From Crenobacter luteus (GTDB lineage Bacteria > Pseudomonadota > Gammaproteobacteria > Burkholderiales > Chromobacteriaceae), in assembly GCF_004345725.1 (NCBI RefSeq), contig NZ_SLXG01000012.1, positions 23,095 through 87,094 on the forward strand: a stretch of DNA of 64,000 nucleotides. The letters are read 5' to 3'. Under the pieces are notes generated by a model, which searched no databases, was not told the DNA's origin, and saw only the letters and a list, made by a program, of their open reading frames with translations. Both the position numbers and the translations under genes were made by a program. Shown here in pieces: positions 33,410 to 41,997 of the stretch (its first letter is position 1; every line of letters begins with the position of its first letter).

Positions 33410-35014
33410 ATGAAAATCAACCTCCCGGTGACCGACCAGGAACGCCGCGTCGACCCCGCGCACCCCATCGTCACCAAAACCGACGCCAAGGGTCTGATCA
33501 CCTACGCCAACCGCGCCTTCATCGAGATCAGCGGTTTCGACGAGGCCGAGCTGATCGGCAAGAACCACAACGTGGTGCGCCACCCGGACATGCCGCCCGA
33601 GGCCTTTGCCGACCTGTGGGAGACGGTGAAGACCGGCCAGCCCTGGCGCGGACTGGTGAAGAACCGCGCCAAGAACGGTGATTTCTACTGGGTCGAGGCC
33701 TACGTCACGCCGATCACCGAGCACGGCAGGATCGTCGGCTACATGTCGATCCGCTCCTGCCCGAACCGCGCCGAGGTCGACGCGGCCGAGGCGCTGTACC
33801 GCGCGGTGCGCGATAAGCGCGCGACGCTGCCGTCGACGCTGGCGGCGCGCCGCCGCCGGCTCGACCCGCTCAAGTGGGGCGGGCTCGGCGTCGGCGCCGG
33901 CGCGCTGCTGCTCTTGGCGGCCGGGCTTGCGCCCGAGCTGTCGTGGGGCGCGCGCGCGGCGTTGTCCGGCGCCGGCTTCGCGGTCGGCGCGGCGGCCGGC
34001 GCCTGGGCGGCGCTGCGCGTGGCCGAGTCGCTCAGGGTGCTCCAGCAGGGCTTCGCGTGGATCGCCGAGGGCCAGCTCGAGCATTCGCTGGCGGTGTCGG
34101 TCGGCGGTCTGGCGGGCCGGCTGGTCGCCAATCTCGAATCGCTGCGCATCCTGCAGCGCGCGGTGATCGCCGACGTGGTCAGTGCCAGCGGCCGCACGCA
34201 CGCCAACGCCGACTCGCTCGAAGCGGAGATGCGCGGCCTCGCGGTGCGCAGCGCCGAGCAGGTGCAGGGCTTGACGCAGATCAGCGGCAATATGGAAATG
34301 ATGAGCGAGGCGGTCGCCGAGGTGGCGACCTTGGCCGAGCAGAGCCTTTCCGACGCCGAGGCGACCAAGGAAGTCGCCGGTGCCGGCAGCGCGACGATGG
34401 TCGCCGCGTCGCAGGCGGCCGAGCGCGCGGTCGAGGTGGTCGGCGCCTCGCGCGCGGCGGTCGACAAGCTGACCCGCTCGATGGCCGACATCCGCAGCAT
34501 GACCGACCAGATCCACGAGATCGCCGACCAGACCAACCTGTTGGCGCTGAACGCGTCGATCGAGGCGGCGCGCGCCGGCGAGACGGGCCGCGGCTTCGCG
34601 GTGGTCGCCGACGAGGTGCGCAAGTTGGCCGAGCGTACCAGCAAGACCACCGACGCGATCACCGGCATCGTCGAATCGATCGCGGCGACCACGCGCGAGG
34701 CGGTCGGCAGCATGGACGCGACGGTGAGCGAGGTCGGCGAGGTCACCGAGCAGATCCGCGCCTCGTCGGGCAACCTCGCCGGCCTGATCGGTTCGGCCGA
34801 GCGCGCCAGCGCGCAGGCCCGCCATCTGGCCGAGCAGATGCGGCAGAAGTCGCAGGCGGTACACGAGGTCGCCGCCTCGCTCGAGCAGCTCAACGCGATC
34901 GCGCAGAGCAATCTGCAGACCACCCACCTGGTCGAAACGCACGCGGGCGAGCTGGCCGAAACCGCCGGCGACCTCGCCAAGCTGACGCGCGACTTCCGCA
35001 AGTGGAACCGCTAG
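33410..35014 (+). CDS. PAS-domain methyl-accepting chemotaxis protein (Aer-like)
   Basis: A 534-residue energy or redox taxis receptor. It has a PAS domain at about 15-120 ([55 protein letters not shown]), two membrane segments at about 155-195, a HAMP-like linker, and a C-terminal signalling domain with the hairpin tip [19 protein letters not shown]. The PAS sequence strongly resembles the FAD-binding domain of Aer. It should signal to CheA/CheW at the cell pole. Near the 3' end copies of the repeated word lie at 34331 (core) and 34624 (K-L-A-E). Confidence 0.93.
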   Translation: MKINLPVTDQERRVDPAHPIVTKTDAKGLITYANRAFIEISGFDEAELIGKNHNVVRHPDMPPEAFADLWETVKTGQPWRGLVKNRAKNGDFYWVEAYVTPITEHGRIVGYMSIRSCPNRAEVDAAEALYRAVRDKRATLPSTLAARRRRLDPLKWGGLGVGAGALLLLAAGLAPELSWGARAALSGAGFAVGAAAGAWAALRVAESLRVLQQGFAWIAEGQLEHSLAVSVGGLAGRLVANLESLRILQRAVIADVVSASGRTHANADSLEAEMRGLAVRSAEQVQGLTQISGNMEMMSEAVAEVATLAEQSLSDAEATKEVAGAGSATMVAASQAAERAVEVVGASRAAVDKLTRSMADIRSMTDQIHEIADQTNLLALNASIEAARAGETGRGFAVVADEVRKLAERTSKTTDAITGIVESIAATTREAVGSMDATVSEVGEVTEQIRASSGNLAGLIGSAERASAQARHLAEQMRQKSQAVHEVAASLEQLNAIAQSNLQTTHLVETHAGELAETAGDLAKLTRDFRKWNR

Positions 35015-35036
35015 CGTCCCGCCAGCCCCGTCACCC

Positions 35037-35060
35037 AACCCGCCGAACGGCGGGTTTTTT
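35037..35060 (+). terminator. Terminator of the chemoreceptor gene
   Basis: AACCCGCCG, loop AA, CGGCGGGTT followed by TTTT. Confidence 0.88.
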
Positions 35061-35081
35061 CATCGCGGCATCGCCGGTGGC

Positions 35082-37640
35082 TCAGGCTTTCAGTTCCTCG
35101 ATCAGCTCGGTCTCGAGCGCCAGGAGCGCGCGGTCGTCGGACAGCGCCGCGCCGGACAGCAGGAAGGAGTCCTCGACGCGGCTGCCGAGCGTCATGATCT
35201 TGGCCGACTGCACCGACAGGCCGTAGCGGGTCAGGATCTGCGTGATGCGCGCCAACAGGCCCGGCTGGTCGCCGGCGACCAGCGACAGCACGTAGTAGCT
35301 TTCGCGGTCGTCGGGGCGGATCAGCACCTGCGGGGCGACCGGGAAGTGGCGCAGCATGCGGTTGACGCGACCGGCGGGCGGCATCTCGATCTCGCCGCCC
35401 TTCCGGAGGCAGGCGGCGAGCTCGAACTCGATGAAGTTGATCAGGTCGCGGTAGTCGCCGTCGTGGTGCTCGGGGATGAAGACGTGGAAGGTGTCGAGCG
35501 CGTAGCCGTGACGCGTGGTGTAGACCTTGGCGTCGGCGATGCTGTAGCGGGTGCGGCCGAAGAAGGCGCACAGCCGCGCGAACAGCGCCGGCTGGTCGGG
35601 CGTGTAGACCAGCACCTGCACGCCTTCCTTGTCCTCGGACAGCCGCGCGCGGACGATGGGTTCGCGGGTACTCACGAAGCGGTTCAGCAGCCGCGCGTGC
35701 CAGGCGATCTCCTTGGCTTCGTGGCGCAGGAAGTAGACGGTGTCGAGCTCGGCCCACAACCTGTCCTCGACGCCGGCCGGCACCGCGAACAGCCGCAAGA
35801 GCGCGCGCGCCTGCGTCTTGCGCTCTTCGAGTTCGGAGTCGAGGTCGAGCTCGCCGCCGCGCAGCAGCTGTCGCTGCGTCGCGTGGTAGAGGTCCTCGAG
35901 CAGTTTGGCCTTCCACGCGTTCCACACCTTGGGGCTGGTGCCGCGGATGTCGGCGACGGTCAGGAGGTACAGCGCGGCGAGACGTCTGGGCGTTGCGACC
36001 TTGTCGGCGAAGCGGCCGACCGTTTCCGGGTCGTAGATGTCTTCCTTCTGCGCGATCGCCGACATCGTCAGGTGCTCCTGCACCAGCCAGACGACCAGTT
36101 CGGTGTCGTCGGCCGACAGGCCGTGCGCGACGCAGAACTCGCGCGCGTCGACGCGCCCGAGTTGCGAGTGGTCGCCGCCGCGGCCCTTGGCGATGTCGTG
36201 GAACAGGCCGGCCAGGTACAGGAGTTCCGGCTTGTCGAAGTCGTTGATCAGCTTGGACAGGAAGGGGTATTCGTGGTTGAACGCCGGCACCGCGAAGCGA
36301 CGCAGGTTGCGCACCACCATCAGGATGTGCTCGTCGACGGTGTAGACGTGGAACAGGTCGTGCTGCATCTGGCCGACGATGCGGCCGAAGGCCGGCAGGT
36401 ACTTGCCGAGCACGCCGTACAGGTTCATCCGCCGCAGCGTGCGGGTGAGGCCCGGCTCGCGGAAGATCTGCATGAACAGTGCGCGGTTGGCCGGGTCGTG
36501 GCGGAAGCGCTCGTTGATGCGGCTTCTGGCGTTCCACAGCGCGCGCAGGCTGCGCGGCGCGAAGCCGGTCAGCTCGGGGTGGCGCTGCAGCATCAGGAAG
36601 GCCTCGAAGATCGCCGACGGCCGCTCGTGGAAGATCGCCGAGTTGTACACCGACAGCATGCCGTTGACGGTGTAGAAGCGCTCGTCGAGCGACTGCGTCA
36701 GCCTGGGCAGCGGCGAGAAGAAGCGCGCGCGCAGGTTCGGCAGCAACACGCCGTTGAGCTGGCCGACGGTGCGCGCCGCGCGGTAGTAGGCGTGCATCAG
36801 CAGTTCGCTGGCGCGCCGCGCGCCGGTGTCCTCGAAGCCCCACAGCCTGGCCAGCGGCTGCTGGAAGTCGAACAGCAGCCTGTCCTCGCGGCGCCGCGCG
36901 ACGAGGTGCAGGTCGATGCGCAGCTTCTGCAGCGTGCGCTCGCTCTGGCGGATCAGTCTCGCCTCGGCGCGCGTCAGGATGCCGCCCTCGGTCAGCGCCT
37001 CCCAGCTGTCGCCGAAGCCGGTCGCCTTGCTGATCCACAGCAGCGTGTGCAGGTCGCGGAGGCCGCCGGGGCTTTCCTTCAGGTTGGGTTCGAGGTTGTT
37101 GGTGACGCCGAAGTAGCGGTTGTGGCGCTGCTGTTGTTCGAGCTGCTTGCCCTCGACGAAGGCGACCGGGTCGAGCTCGCGCGCCAGCGCGGCCGACAGC
37201 GCCGCCTCGAGCGCCGCGTCGCCGGCGATCAGGCGTCGCTCGAGCAGCGTGGTCGCGACGGTGATGTCGGTCTCGGCTTCCTTCAGGCACTCGTCGACGG
37301 TGCGCACGCTGTGGCCGACCTCCAGACCGAGGTCCCACAGCTTGCCGATCAGCGCCTCGGCCAACTCGAGCGTGCGGCGCGGCGCCCGTTCGGGCAGCAG
37401 GATCAACAGGTCGATATCCGAATGCGGGAACAGCTGGCCGCGGCCGTAGCCGCCGACCGCGAGCAGGGCCGCCGCGTCGCCGCCGCCGGCCTCCTGCCAC
37501 AGCGAGGCGATCGCCTCGTCGACCAGCCGGCTCAGTTCGGCCAGCAGTCGGGCCGGATCGCCGTGCGCGGGCCAGGCGGCGAACAGCGCCTCGCGCGCGG
37601 CCTGCAGCGCCTGGCGGCGGTCGGTCAGCGCGTGCGGCAT
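35082..37640 (-). CDS. glnD: Bifunctional uridylyltransferase/uridylyl-removing enzyme GlnD
   Basis: GlnD adds UMP to PII proteins when glutamine is low and removes it when glutamine is high, so it is the primary nitrogen sensor. The 852-residue protein has the nucleotidyltransferase motif GGYGRGQLFPHSDIDLL (about 63-79), an HD domain with FHDIAKGRGGDHS (near 465-480) for removal, and two C-terminal ACT domains (about 670-850) that bind glutamine. It lies one base after lptG, an unusual coupling with LPS transport. Copies of the word lie at 37356 and, as a core, near 35200. Confidence 0.96.
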   Translation of the reverse strand: MPHALTDRRQALQAAREALFAAWPAHGDPARLLAELSRLVDEAIASLWQEAGGGDAAALLAVGGYGRGQLFPHSDIDLLILLPERAPRRTLELAEALIGKLWDLGLEVGHSVRTVDECLKEAETDITVATTLLERRLIAGDAALEAALSAALARELDPVAFVEGKQLEQQQRHNRYFGVTNNLEPNLKESPGGLRDLHTLLWISKATGFGDSWEALTEGGILTRAEARLIRQSERTLQKLRIDLHLVARRREDRLLFDFQQPLARLWGFEDTGARRASELLMHAYYRAARTVGQLNGVLLPNLRARFFSPLPRLTQSLDERFYTVNGMLSVYNSAIFHERPSAIFEAFLMLQRHPELTGFAPRSLRALWNARSRINERFRHDPANRALFMQIFREPGLTRTLRRMNLYGVLGKYLPAFGRIVGQMQHDLFHVYTVDEHILMVVRNLRRFAVPAFNHEYPFLSKLINDFDKPELLYLAGLFHDIAKGRGGDHSQLGRVDAREFCVAHGLSADDTELVVWLVQEHLTMSAIAQKEDIYDPETVGRFADKVATPRRLAALYLLTVADIRGTSPKVWNAWKAKLLEDLYHATQRQLLRGGELDLDSELEERKTQARALLRLFAVPAGVEDRLWAELDTVYFLRHEAKEIAWHARLLNRFVSTREPIVRARLSEDKEGVQVLVYTPDQPALFARLCAFFGRTRYSIADAKVYTTRHGYALDTFHVFIPEHHDGDYRDLINFIEFELAACLRKGGEIEMPPAGRVNRMLRHFPVAPQVLIRPDDRESYYVLSLVAGDQPGLLARITQILTRYGLSVQSAKIMTLGSRVEDSFLLSGAALSDDRALLALETELIEELKA

Positions 37641-37641
37641 G

Positions 37642-38715
37642 TCAGCGTTTCTCCTGCTTGCGGATCAGCGCGACGCCGGCGGCGAGAAAGAGCAGCGTCG
37701 GCAGCGTCGCCGACAGCGCCGCGTTCCAGCCGTACAGGAGGCCGAGGTGGCTGAACAGGCGGTTGGTGAAGTGGAAGGCGACGCCCAGGCAGATGCCGAT
37801 GAACAGTTGCAGGCCGAGCTGGCCGTGGCGGCGCTGACGCGGCGTGAACGCGAGCGCGACCAGCGCCATCGACACGCAGGCGAGCGGGTAGAACAGCTTG
37901 CTCCACAGCGCGATGTCGTAGCGCTGCGTCTGCTGCTTGTTGTTCGACAGGTGCTCGATGTAGGTGACGAGGTTGGCGACCGACATCTGCTCGGGCACCA
38001 CCAAGAGTACGTCGAGAATGTCGGGCTCGATCACCGACTTCCACGTCAGCTCGGCGTGGTGCGCGACGGTGACGCGGTTCTCGCTGATATTGGTGTCCGA
38101 CACGCCGGAAAGCTGCCACTGGCCGCCGCCGAGGTAGCGGCCCTGGTCGGCGTAGCGGGTCTGCGTGAGCTGGTAGGCGTCGTCGTAGGTGTAGATGCGC
38201 ACGCCCCTGAGCGTGGTGTCGGGCAGCATCTCGCGCACGTTGATGAAGTGCTTGTCGTCCTTGACCCAGATGCCGGAGCGGAACTCGCGTGCGACCATCG
38301 AGCGGGTGGCGGCGAGCTTGATGCGGCTGGCCTCCTGCTCGGCGTACGGCGCGACGAACTCGCCGAGCACGACGGTCAGCAGCGCGAACAGCAGGCCGAA
38401 CTGCGCGAGCACCGCGGCGACCTGTGGCAGCGACACGCCGCTGGTGCGGATCACCGTGTACTCGCTGTTCGAGGCGAGCTGCGTCATCGCGACCATGCCG
38501 CCGATCAGCACCGCCAGCGGCATCAGTTCGTAGGCGTGGCCGGGGATCAGGTAGGCGACGTAGCGCAGCATCACCGGCAGCGTGTAGCTGCCCTGGCCGA
38601 GGCGGGGCAGCTCGGCGACCACGTCGAAAAAGCCGAACAGGCCGATCAGCGCGGCCAGCGTGAAGAAGGTGCTGCTCGACAGCGAGCCGATCAGGTAGCG
38701 GTTAATCAGTCGCAT
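37642..38715 (-). CDS. lptG: LPS export permease LptG
   Basis: A 357-residue inner-membrane permease with six helices and a periplasmic beta-jellyroll domain (about 130-260), a partner of LptF and LptB in extracting lipopolysaccharide from the inner membrane. MRLINRYLIGSL at the N-terminus and GGMVAMTQLASNSEYTVIRTSGVS (residues about 73-96) are typical. It lies four bases after lptF and directly before glnD. Confidence 0.93.
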   Translation of the reverse strand: MRLINRYLIGSLSSSTFFTLAALIGLFGFFDVVAELPRLGQGSYTLPVMLRYVAYLIPGHAYELMPLAVLIGGMVAMTQLASNSEYTVIRTSGVSLPQVAAVLAQFGLLFALLTVVLGEFVAPYAEQEASRIKLAATRSMVAREFRSGIWVKDDKHFINVREMLPDTTLRGVRIYTYDDAYQLTQTRYADQGRYLGGGQWQLSGVSDTNISENRVTVAHHAELTWKSVIEPDILDVLLVVPEQMSVANLVTYIEHLSNNKQQTQRYDIALWSKLFYPLACVSMALVALAFTPRQRRHGQLGLQLFIGICLGVAFHFTNRLFSHLGLLYGWNAALSATLPTLLFLAAGVALIRKQEKR

Positions 38716-38719
38716 CGGG

Positions 38720-39820
38720 TCAGGCCTTTCTCACGAGGGCGGCGAGCGTGCGCGTCAGCGGCGCGGCCGGCTGCGAGCGCAGCCAGACCAGCGCCAGCGT
38801 CAGCGCCAGCAGCGCGAGGTGCACCGCCGCCATCGTCGCGGGCGGCAGTTGGCCGCTGCCGATCCAGTTGCGCACCAACGTCAGCGCGTTCTGGTACAAG
38901 AGGAAGGCGATCAGCGCGTACACCAGGTTGTAGGTGTGGCCGCTGCGCGGGTTGAAGTAGCTCAAGGGCAGCGCCAGCAGCGCCAGCAGCACGCAGGCGG
39001 CCGGCAGCGACAGCCGCCAGGCGAGCTCGGCCTTGTCGGACGGCGCGTCGCTGGCCAGGAGCGCGGTGGTCGGCCGCGACTGGATGTGGGTGATCTCGCC
39101 TATCGTCGGCGGCGCCTCGCCGAGGATGACGCGGTAGCGCTCGAAGTGCGCCTCCTCGACGTCGGCCTGGCCGGGCGTGCCGACGTAGCGGCGGCCGTCG
39201 CTCAGCTCGAGCACGCGCTCGCCGTGCTCGTTGGTCGTCACCTTGCCGGCGCGCGCCAGGATGGTCGCGACCTTGCCCTCGCTGATCTCCTGCATGAACA
39301 CCTGTCTGGCGGTGCCGTGCAGCGCCGAATACTGTTCGATGAAGTAGACGCGGTTGGCCGAGCCCGATTCCTTGAAAATGCCCGGCGAGATCGCCGACAT
39401 TTCCTCGCGCTGCTTGAGCACCTCGGCGTACTCCTTGCTGCGGTAGGCCGCCCAGGGGCTGACGTAGAGCGTCAGCAGCGCGACGATGGCCGCGAAGGGC
39501 AGCGCGAAGCGCAGCAGCGGCCAGATCCAGTCCTTGAGGCCGATGCCGGACGACAGCCACACCGCCATCTCGTGGTCGCGCCAGACGCGGGTGAGCACGA
39601 CCAGCGCGCTGATGAAGACGGTGAGGATCAAGAGCAGCGGGAACAGCCCCAGCGACCAGAAGCCGATCAGCGCGGCCACCGCCTCGTTGGCGATGCGGCC
39701 CTCGGCGGCGCGACCCAGGAGGTTGATGGTCTGCGTGGTGACCAGGATCGCCAGCAGCACGACGAACACGCCGACGGCGGTGAACGTCAGTTCGCGGGTC
39801 AGGCTGCGGTGAAAAACCAT
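38720..39820 (-). CDS. lptF: LPS export permease LptF
   Basis: A 366-residue permease paralogous to LptG, with three N-terminal and three C-terminal helices around a periplasmic domain. FHRSLTRELTFTAVGVFVVLLAI at the start and WLSSGIGLKDW are typical. With LptG and the LptB ATPase it powers the Lpt bridge. A copy of GGTTGGCCGAGC (39352-39363) is read here as G-S-A-N-R, a different frame from the usual L-A-E. It is divergent from pepA. Confidence 0.93.
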   Translation of the reverse strand: MVFHRSLTRELTFTAVGVFVVLLAILVTTQTINLLGRAAEGRIANEAVAALIGFWSLGLFPLLLILTVFISALVVLTRVWRDHEMAVWLSSGIGLKDWIWPLLRFALPFAAIVALLTLYVSPWAAYRSKEYAEVLKQREEMSAISPGIFKESGSANRVYFIEQYSALHGTARQVFMQEISEGKVATILARAGKVTTNEHGERVLELSDGRRYVGTPGQADVEEAHFERYRVILGEAPPTIGEITHIQSRPTTALLASDAPSDKAELAWRLSLPAACVLLALLALPLSYFNPRSGHTYNLVYALIAFLLYQNALTLVRNWIGSGQLPPATMAAVHLALLALTLALVWLRSQPAAPLTRTLAALVRKA

Positions 39821-39834
39821 GCGGGATGACCTTT

Positions 39835-39864
39835 TTGACTTTTTCTTTGTTGCGTTGTGATAAT
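39835..39864 (+). promoter_or_regulatory. Near-consensus sigma-70 promoter of pepA
   Basis: TTGACT (39835-39840), an 18-bp spacer ending in TGT, and GATAAT (39859-39864). Transcription would start near 39871, giving a leader of about 150 nt. Confidence 0.65.
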
Positions 39865-39889
39865 TTGCTTCGAGACTGGATTCGAGGCG

Positions 39890-39912
39890 CCTTGTTCAAA
39901 AAAAGAACAAGG
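39890..39912 (+). other. Hairpin in the pepA leader
   Basis: CCTTGTTC and GAACAAGG form an 8-bp perfect stem with a seven-A loop, about 20 nt into the predicted transcript. A variant word (GGTTGGCCGAA, complement at 39945-39955) lies further on. No function can be assigned. Confidence 0.5.
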
Positions 39913-40019
39913 GCATGAGCCGCACAGGCCGGGAGTCAAGACCGTTCGGCCAACCGGTGAAGCGGCTTCGCCTGCATGCCCGCATGGCGGCCGGAACGCA
40001 ATATCCACGGGAGTTCACG

Positions 40020-41585
40020 ATGGAATTTAACATAAAAAGCGGCAGCCCGGAGAAACAGCGCGTCGCCTGCGTGATCGTCGGCGTGTACGAGTCGCGCAAG
40101 CTGACGCTGGCGGCCGACCTGCTCGACCGCGTCTCCAACGGCTTCATCGGCGACGTGCTCAGGCGCGGCGACATGGAGGGCAAGCTCGGCAGCACGCTGA
40201 TGCTGCACGCGGTGCCGCACGCGCTGTGCGACCGCGTGCTGCTGGTGGGCCTCGGCAAGGAGCGCGAGTTCCGCGCCAAGGAGTACCGCGAGGCGGTCCG
40301 CGCGTCGATCAAGGCGCTGACGCAGACCTCGGCCAACGAGGCGGTCAGCTACCTGACCGAGCTGACGATCAAGAAGCACGACGTCGAATGGATGATCGAG
40401 CAGGCCACCGTCGTCACCCTCGACGCGCTGTACCGCTTCGACCGCTTCAAGACCCGCAACGACGAAGCGGTGCGCGAGCCCAAGAAGATGACGCTGGCGG
40501 TGCAGCGCCGCAGCGACCTCAACGACGGCGAGAAGGGCCTGGCGCGCGGGCTGGCGATCGCCGAGGGCATGCGCTTCGCCAAGGACCTGGCCAACCTGCC
40601 GGGCAACGTCTGCACCCCGGTCTACCTCGCCGACACCGCCCGCGACATGGCGCTCTCGCTCGGCGCCGAGGCCGAGATCCTCGACGAGGCCGCGATCGCC
40701 GAACTGGGCATGGGTTCCTTCCTGTCGGTCGCCAAGGGTTCGGTGCAGCCGCCACGGCTGATCGTGCTCAAGCACTACGGCGCGAAGGACAAGGCCGACA
40801 AGCCGGTGGTGCTGGTCGGCAAGGGCATCACCTTCGACTCCGGCGGCATCTCGCTCAAGCCGGGCGAGGGCATGGACGAGATGAAGTACGACATGTGCGG
40901 CGCCGCGACCGTGCTGGGGGCCTTCCGCGCCGCGGTGCAGATGGCGCTGCCGATCAACCTGATCGCGATCGTGCCGACCTGCGAGAACATGCCGAGCGGC
41001 AACGCCAACAAGCCGGGCGACATCGTCACCAGCATGTCCGGCCAGACCATCGAGATCCTCAACACCGACGCCGAAGGCCGGCTGATCCTGTGCGACGCGC
41101 TGACCTACGCCGAACGCTTCGCCCCGGCGACCGTGGTCGACGTCGCGACGCTGACCGGCGCGTGCGTCATCGCGCTCGGCCACGTCACCACCGGCCTGTT
41201 CGCCAACCAGGACAGCCTCGCCCGCGAGCTGTCGGCCGCCGGCGAGGAAGTCGGCGACCGTGCCTGGCACATGCCGCTGTTCGACGAATACCAGGAACAG
41301 CTCAAGAGCCCGTTCGCCGACGTCGCCAACATCGGCGGCCGTCCGGCCGGCAGCATCACCGCCGCGGCCTTCCTGTCGCGCTTCGCCAAGGCCTACGACT
41401 GGGCGCACCTCGACATCGCCGGCACCGCGTGGAAGAGCGGCAAGGACAAGGGCGCCACCGGTCGCCCGGTGCCGCTCCTGGTGCAGTTCCTGCAGGATCG
41501 CGCCGACATCGCGACCGGCAACGTGGTGCGCCGCGGCCGCCCGCGCCGTGAAACCAGCGACGCGATCGACGATGACGCGGATTGA
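40020..41585 (+). CDS. pepA: Leucyl aminopeptidase (M17)
   Basis: PepA is a hexameric dizinc or dimanganese aminopeptidase that also binds DNA in site-specific recombination and transcription control in some bacteria. The 521-residue protein has the metal-binding and catalytic regions VLVGKGITFDSGGISLKPG and NTDAEGRLILCDAL, and normal length plus a short charged C-terminal tail. ATG at 40020 gives the proper N-domain. The gene overlaps holC by 14 bases. A copy of the word lies at 40328 (T-S-A-N-E frame). Confidence 0.95.
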   Translation: MEFNIKSGSPEKQRVACVIVGVYESRKLTLAADLLDRVSNGFIGDVLRRGDMEGKLGSTLMLHAVPHALCDRVLLVGLGKEREFRAKEYREAVRASIKALTQTSANEAVSYLTELTIKKHDVEWMIEQATVVTLDALYRFDRFKTRNDEAVREPKKMTLAVQRRSDLNDGEKGLARGLAIAEGMRFAKDLANLPGNVCTPVYLADTARDMALSLGAEAEILDEAAIAELGMGSFLSVAKGSVQPPRLIVLKHYGAKDKADKPVVLVGKGITFDSGGISLKPGEGMDEMKYDMCGAATVLGAFRAAVQMALPINLIAIVPTCENMPSGNANKPGDIVTSMSGQTIEILNTDAEGRLILCDALTYAERFAPATVVDVATLTGACVIALGHVTTGLFANQDSLARELSAAGEEVGDRAWHMPLFDEYQEQLKSPFADVANIGGRPAGSITAAAFLSRFAKAYDWAHLDIAGTAWKSGKDKGATGRPVPLLVQFLQDRADIATGNVVRRGRPRRETSDAIDDDAD

Positions 41586-41997
41586 TTTCTACACCGAAGT
41601 CGACAAGCCGGCGGACTTCGCCTGCCGGCTTGCCCACACCGTCTACAAGAAGGGCGAGCGCCTCACCGTCTGGCTGGCTGACGGCGGGGCGCTCGCCTCT
41701 TTCAGCACCCGCCTGTGGTGCGTGTCGGACACCGCCTTCGTGCCGCACTGCGCGCTCGACGATCCGCTCGCGCCCGAGACGCCGGTCGTGCTGACCGAAC
41801 GCCTGCCCGACAGCGCCGCCGGCGTGCTGCTGAACCTCGGCCCGAGCTACCCCGACGCGCCCGAGCGCTTCTCGCGCATCCTCGAGATCGTCGGCCGCGA
41901 CGAGGCGGCGCTGGCCGCCGCGCGCGAACGCTTCCGCGCCTACCGTGCGCGCGGCTTCGCGATCGAACACCACGACATGAGTCAACGCGCACCATGA
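41572..41997 (+). CDS. holC: DNA polymerase III chi subunit
   Basis: A 141-residue chi subunit of the clamp loader that contacts SSB at the replication fork. The start TRIDFYTEVDKPADFACRLAHTVYKKG and the later RFSRILEIVGRDEAALAAARERFRAYRARG are typical. ATG at 41572 lies inside the end of pepA, a conserved pepA-holC arrangement. Its stop overlaps the next gene (ATGA). Confidence 0.9.
   Translation: MTRIDFYTEVDKPADFACRLAHTVYKKGERLTVWLADGGALASFSTRLWCVSDTAFVPHCALDDPLAPETPVVLTERLPDSAAGVLLNLGPSYPDAPERFSRILEIVGRDEAALAAARERFRAYRARGFAIEHHDMSQRAP

Noticed and set aside
32503..33501. A longer EAL protein starting at 33501
   Set aside because: The extra 87 N-terminal codons cross the divergent promoter region and the chemoreceptor start and do not look coding; ATG at 33240 fits the EAL domain.
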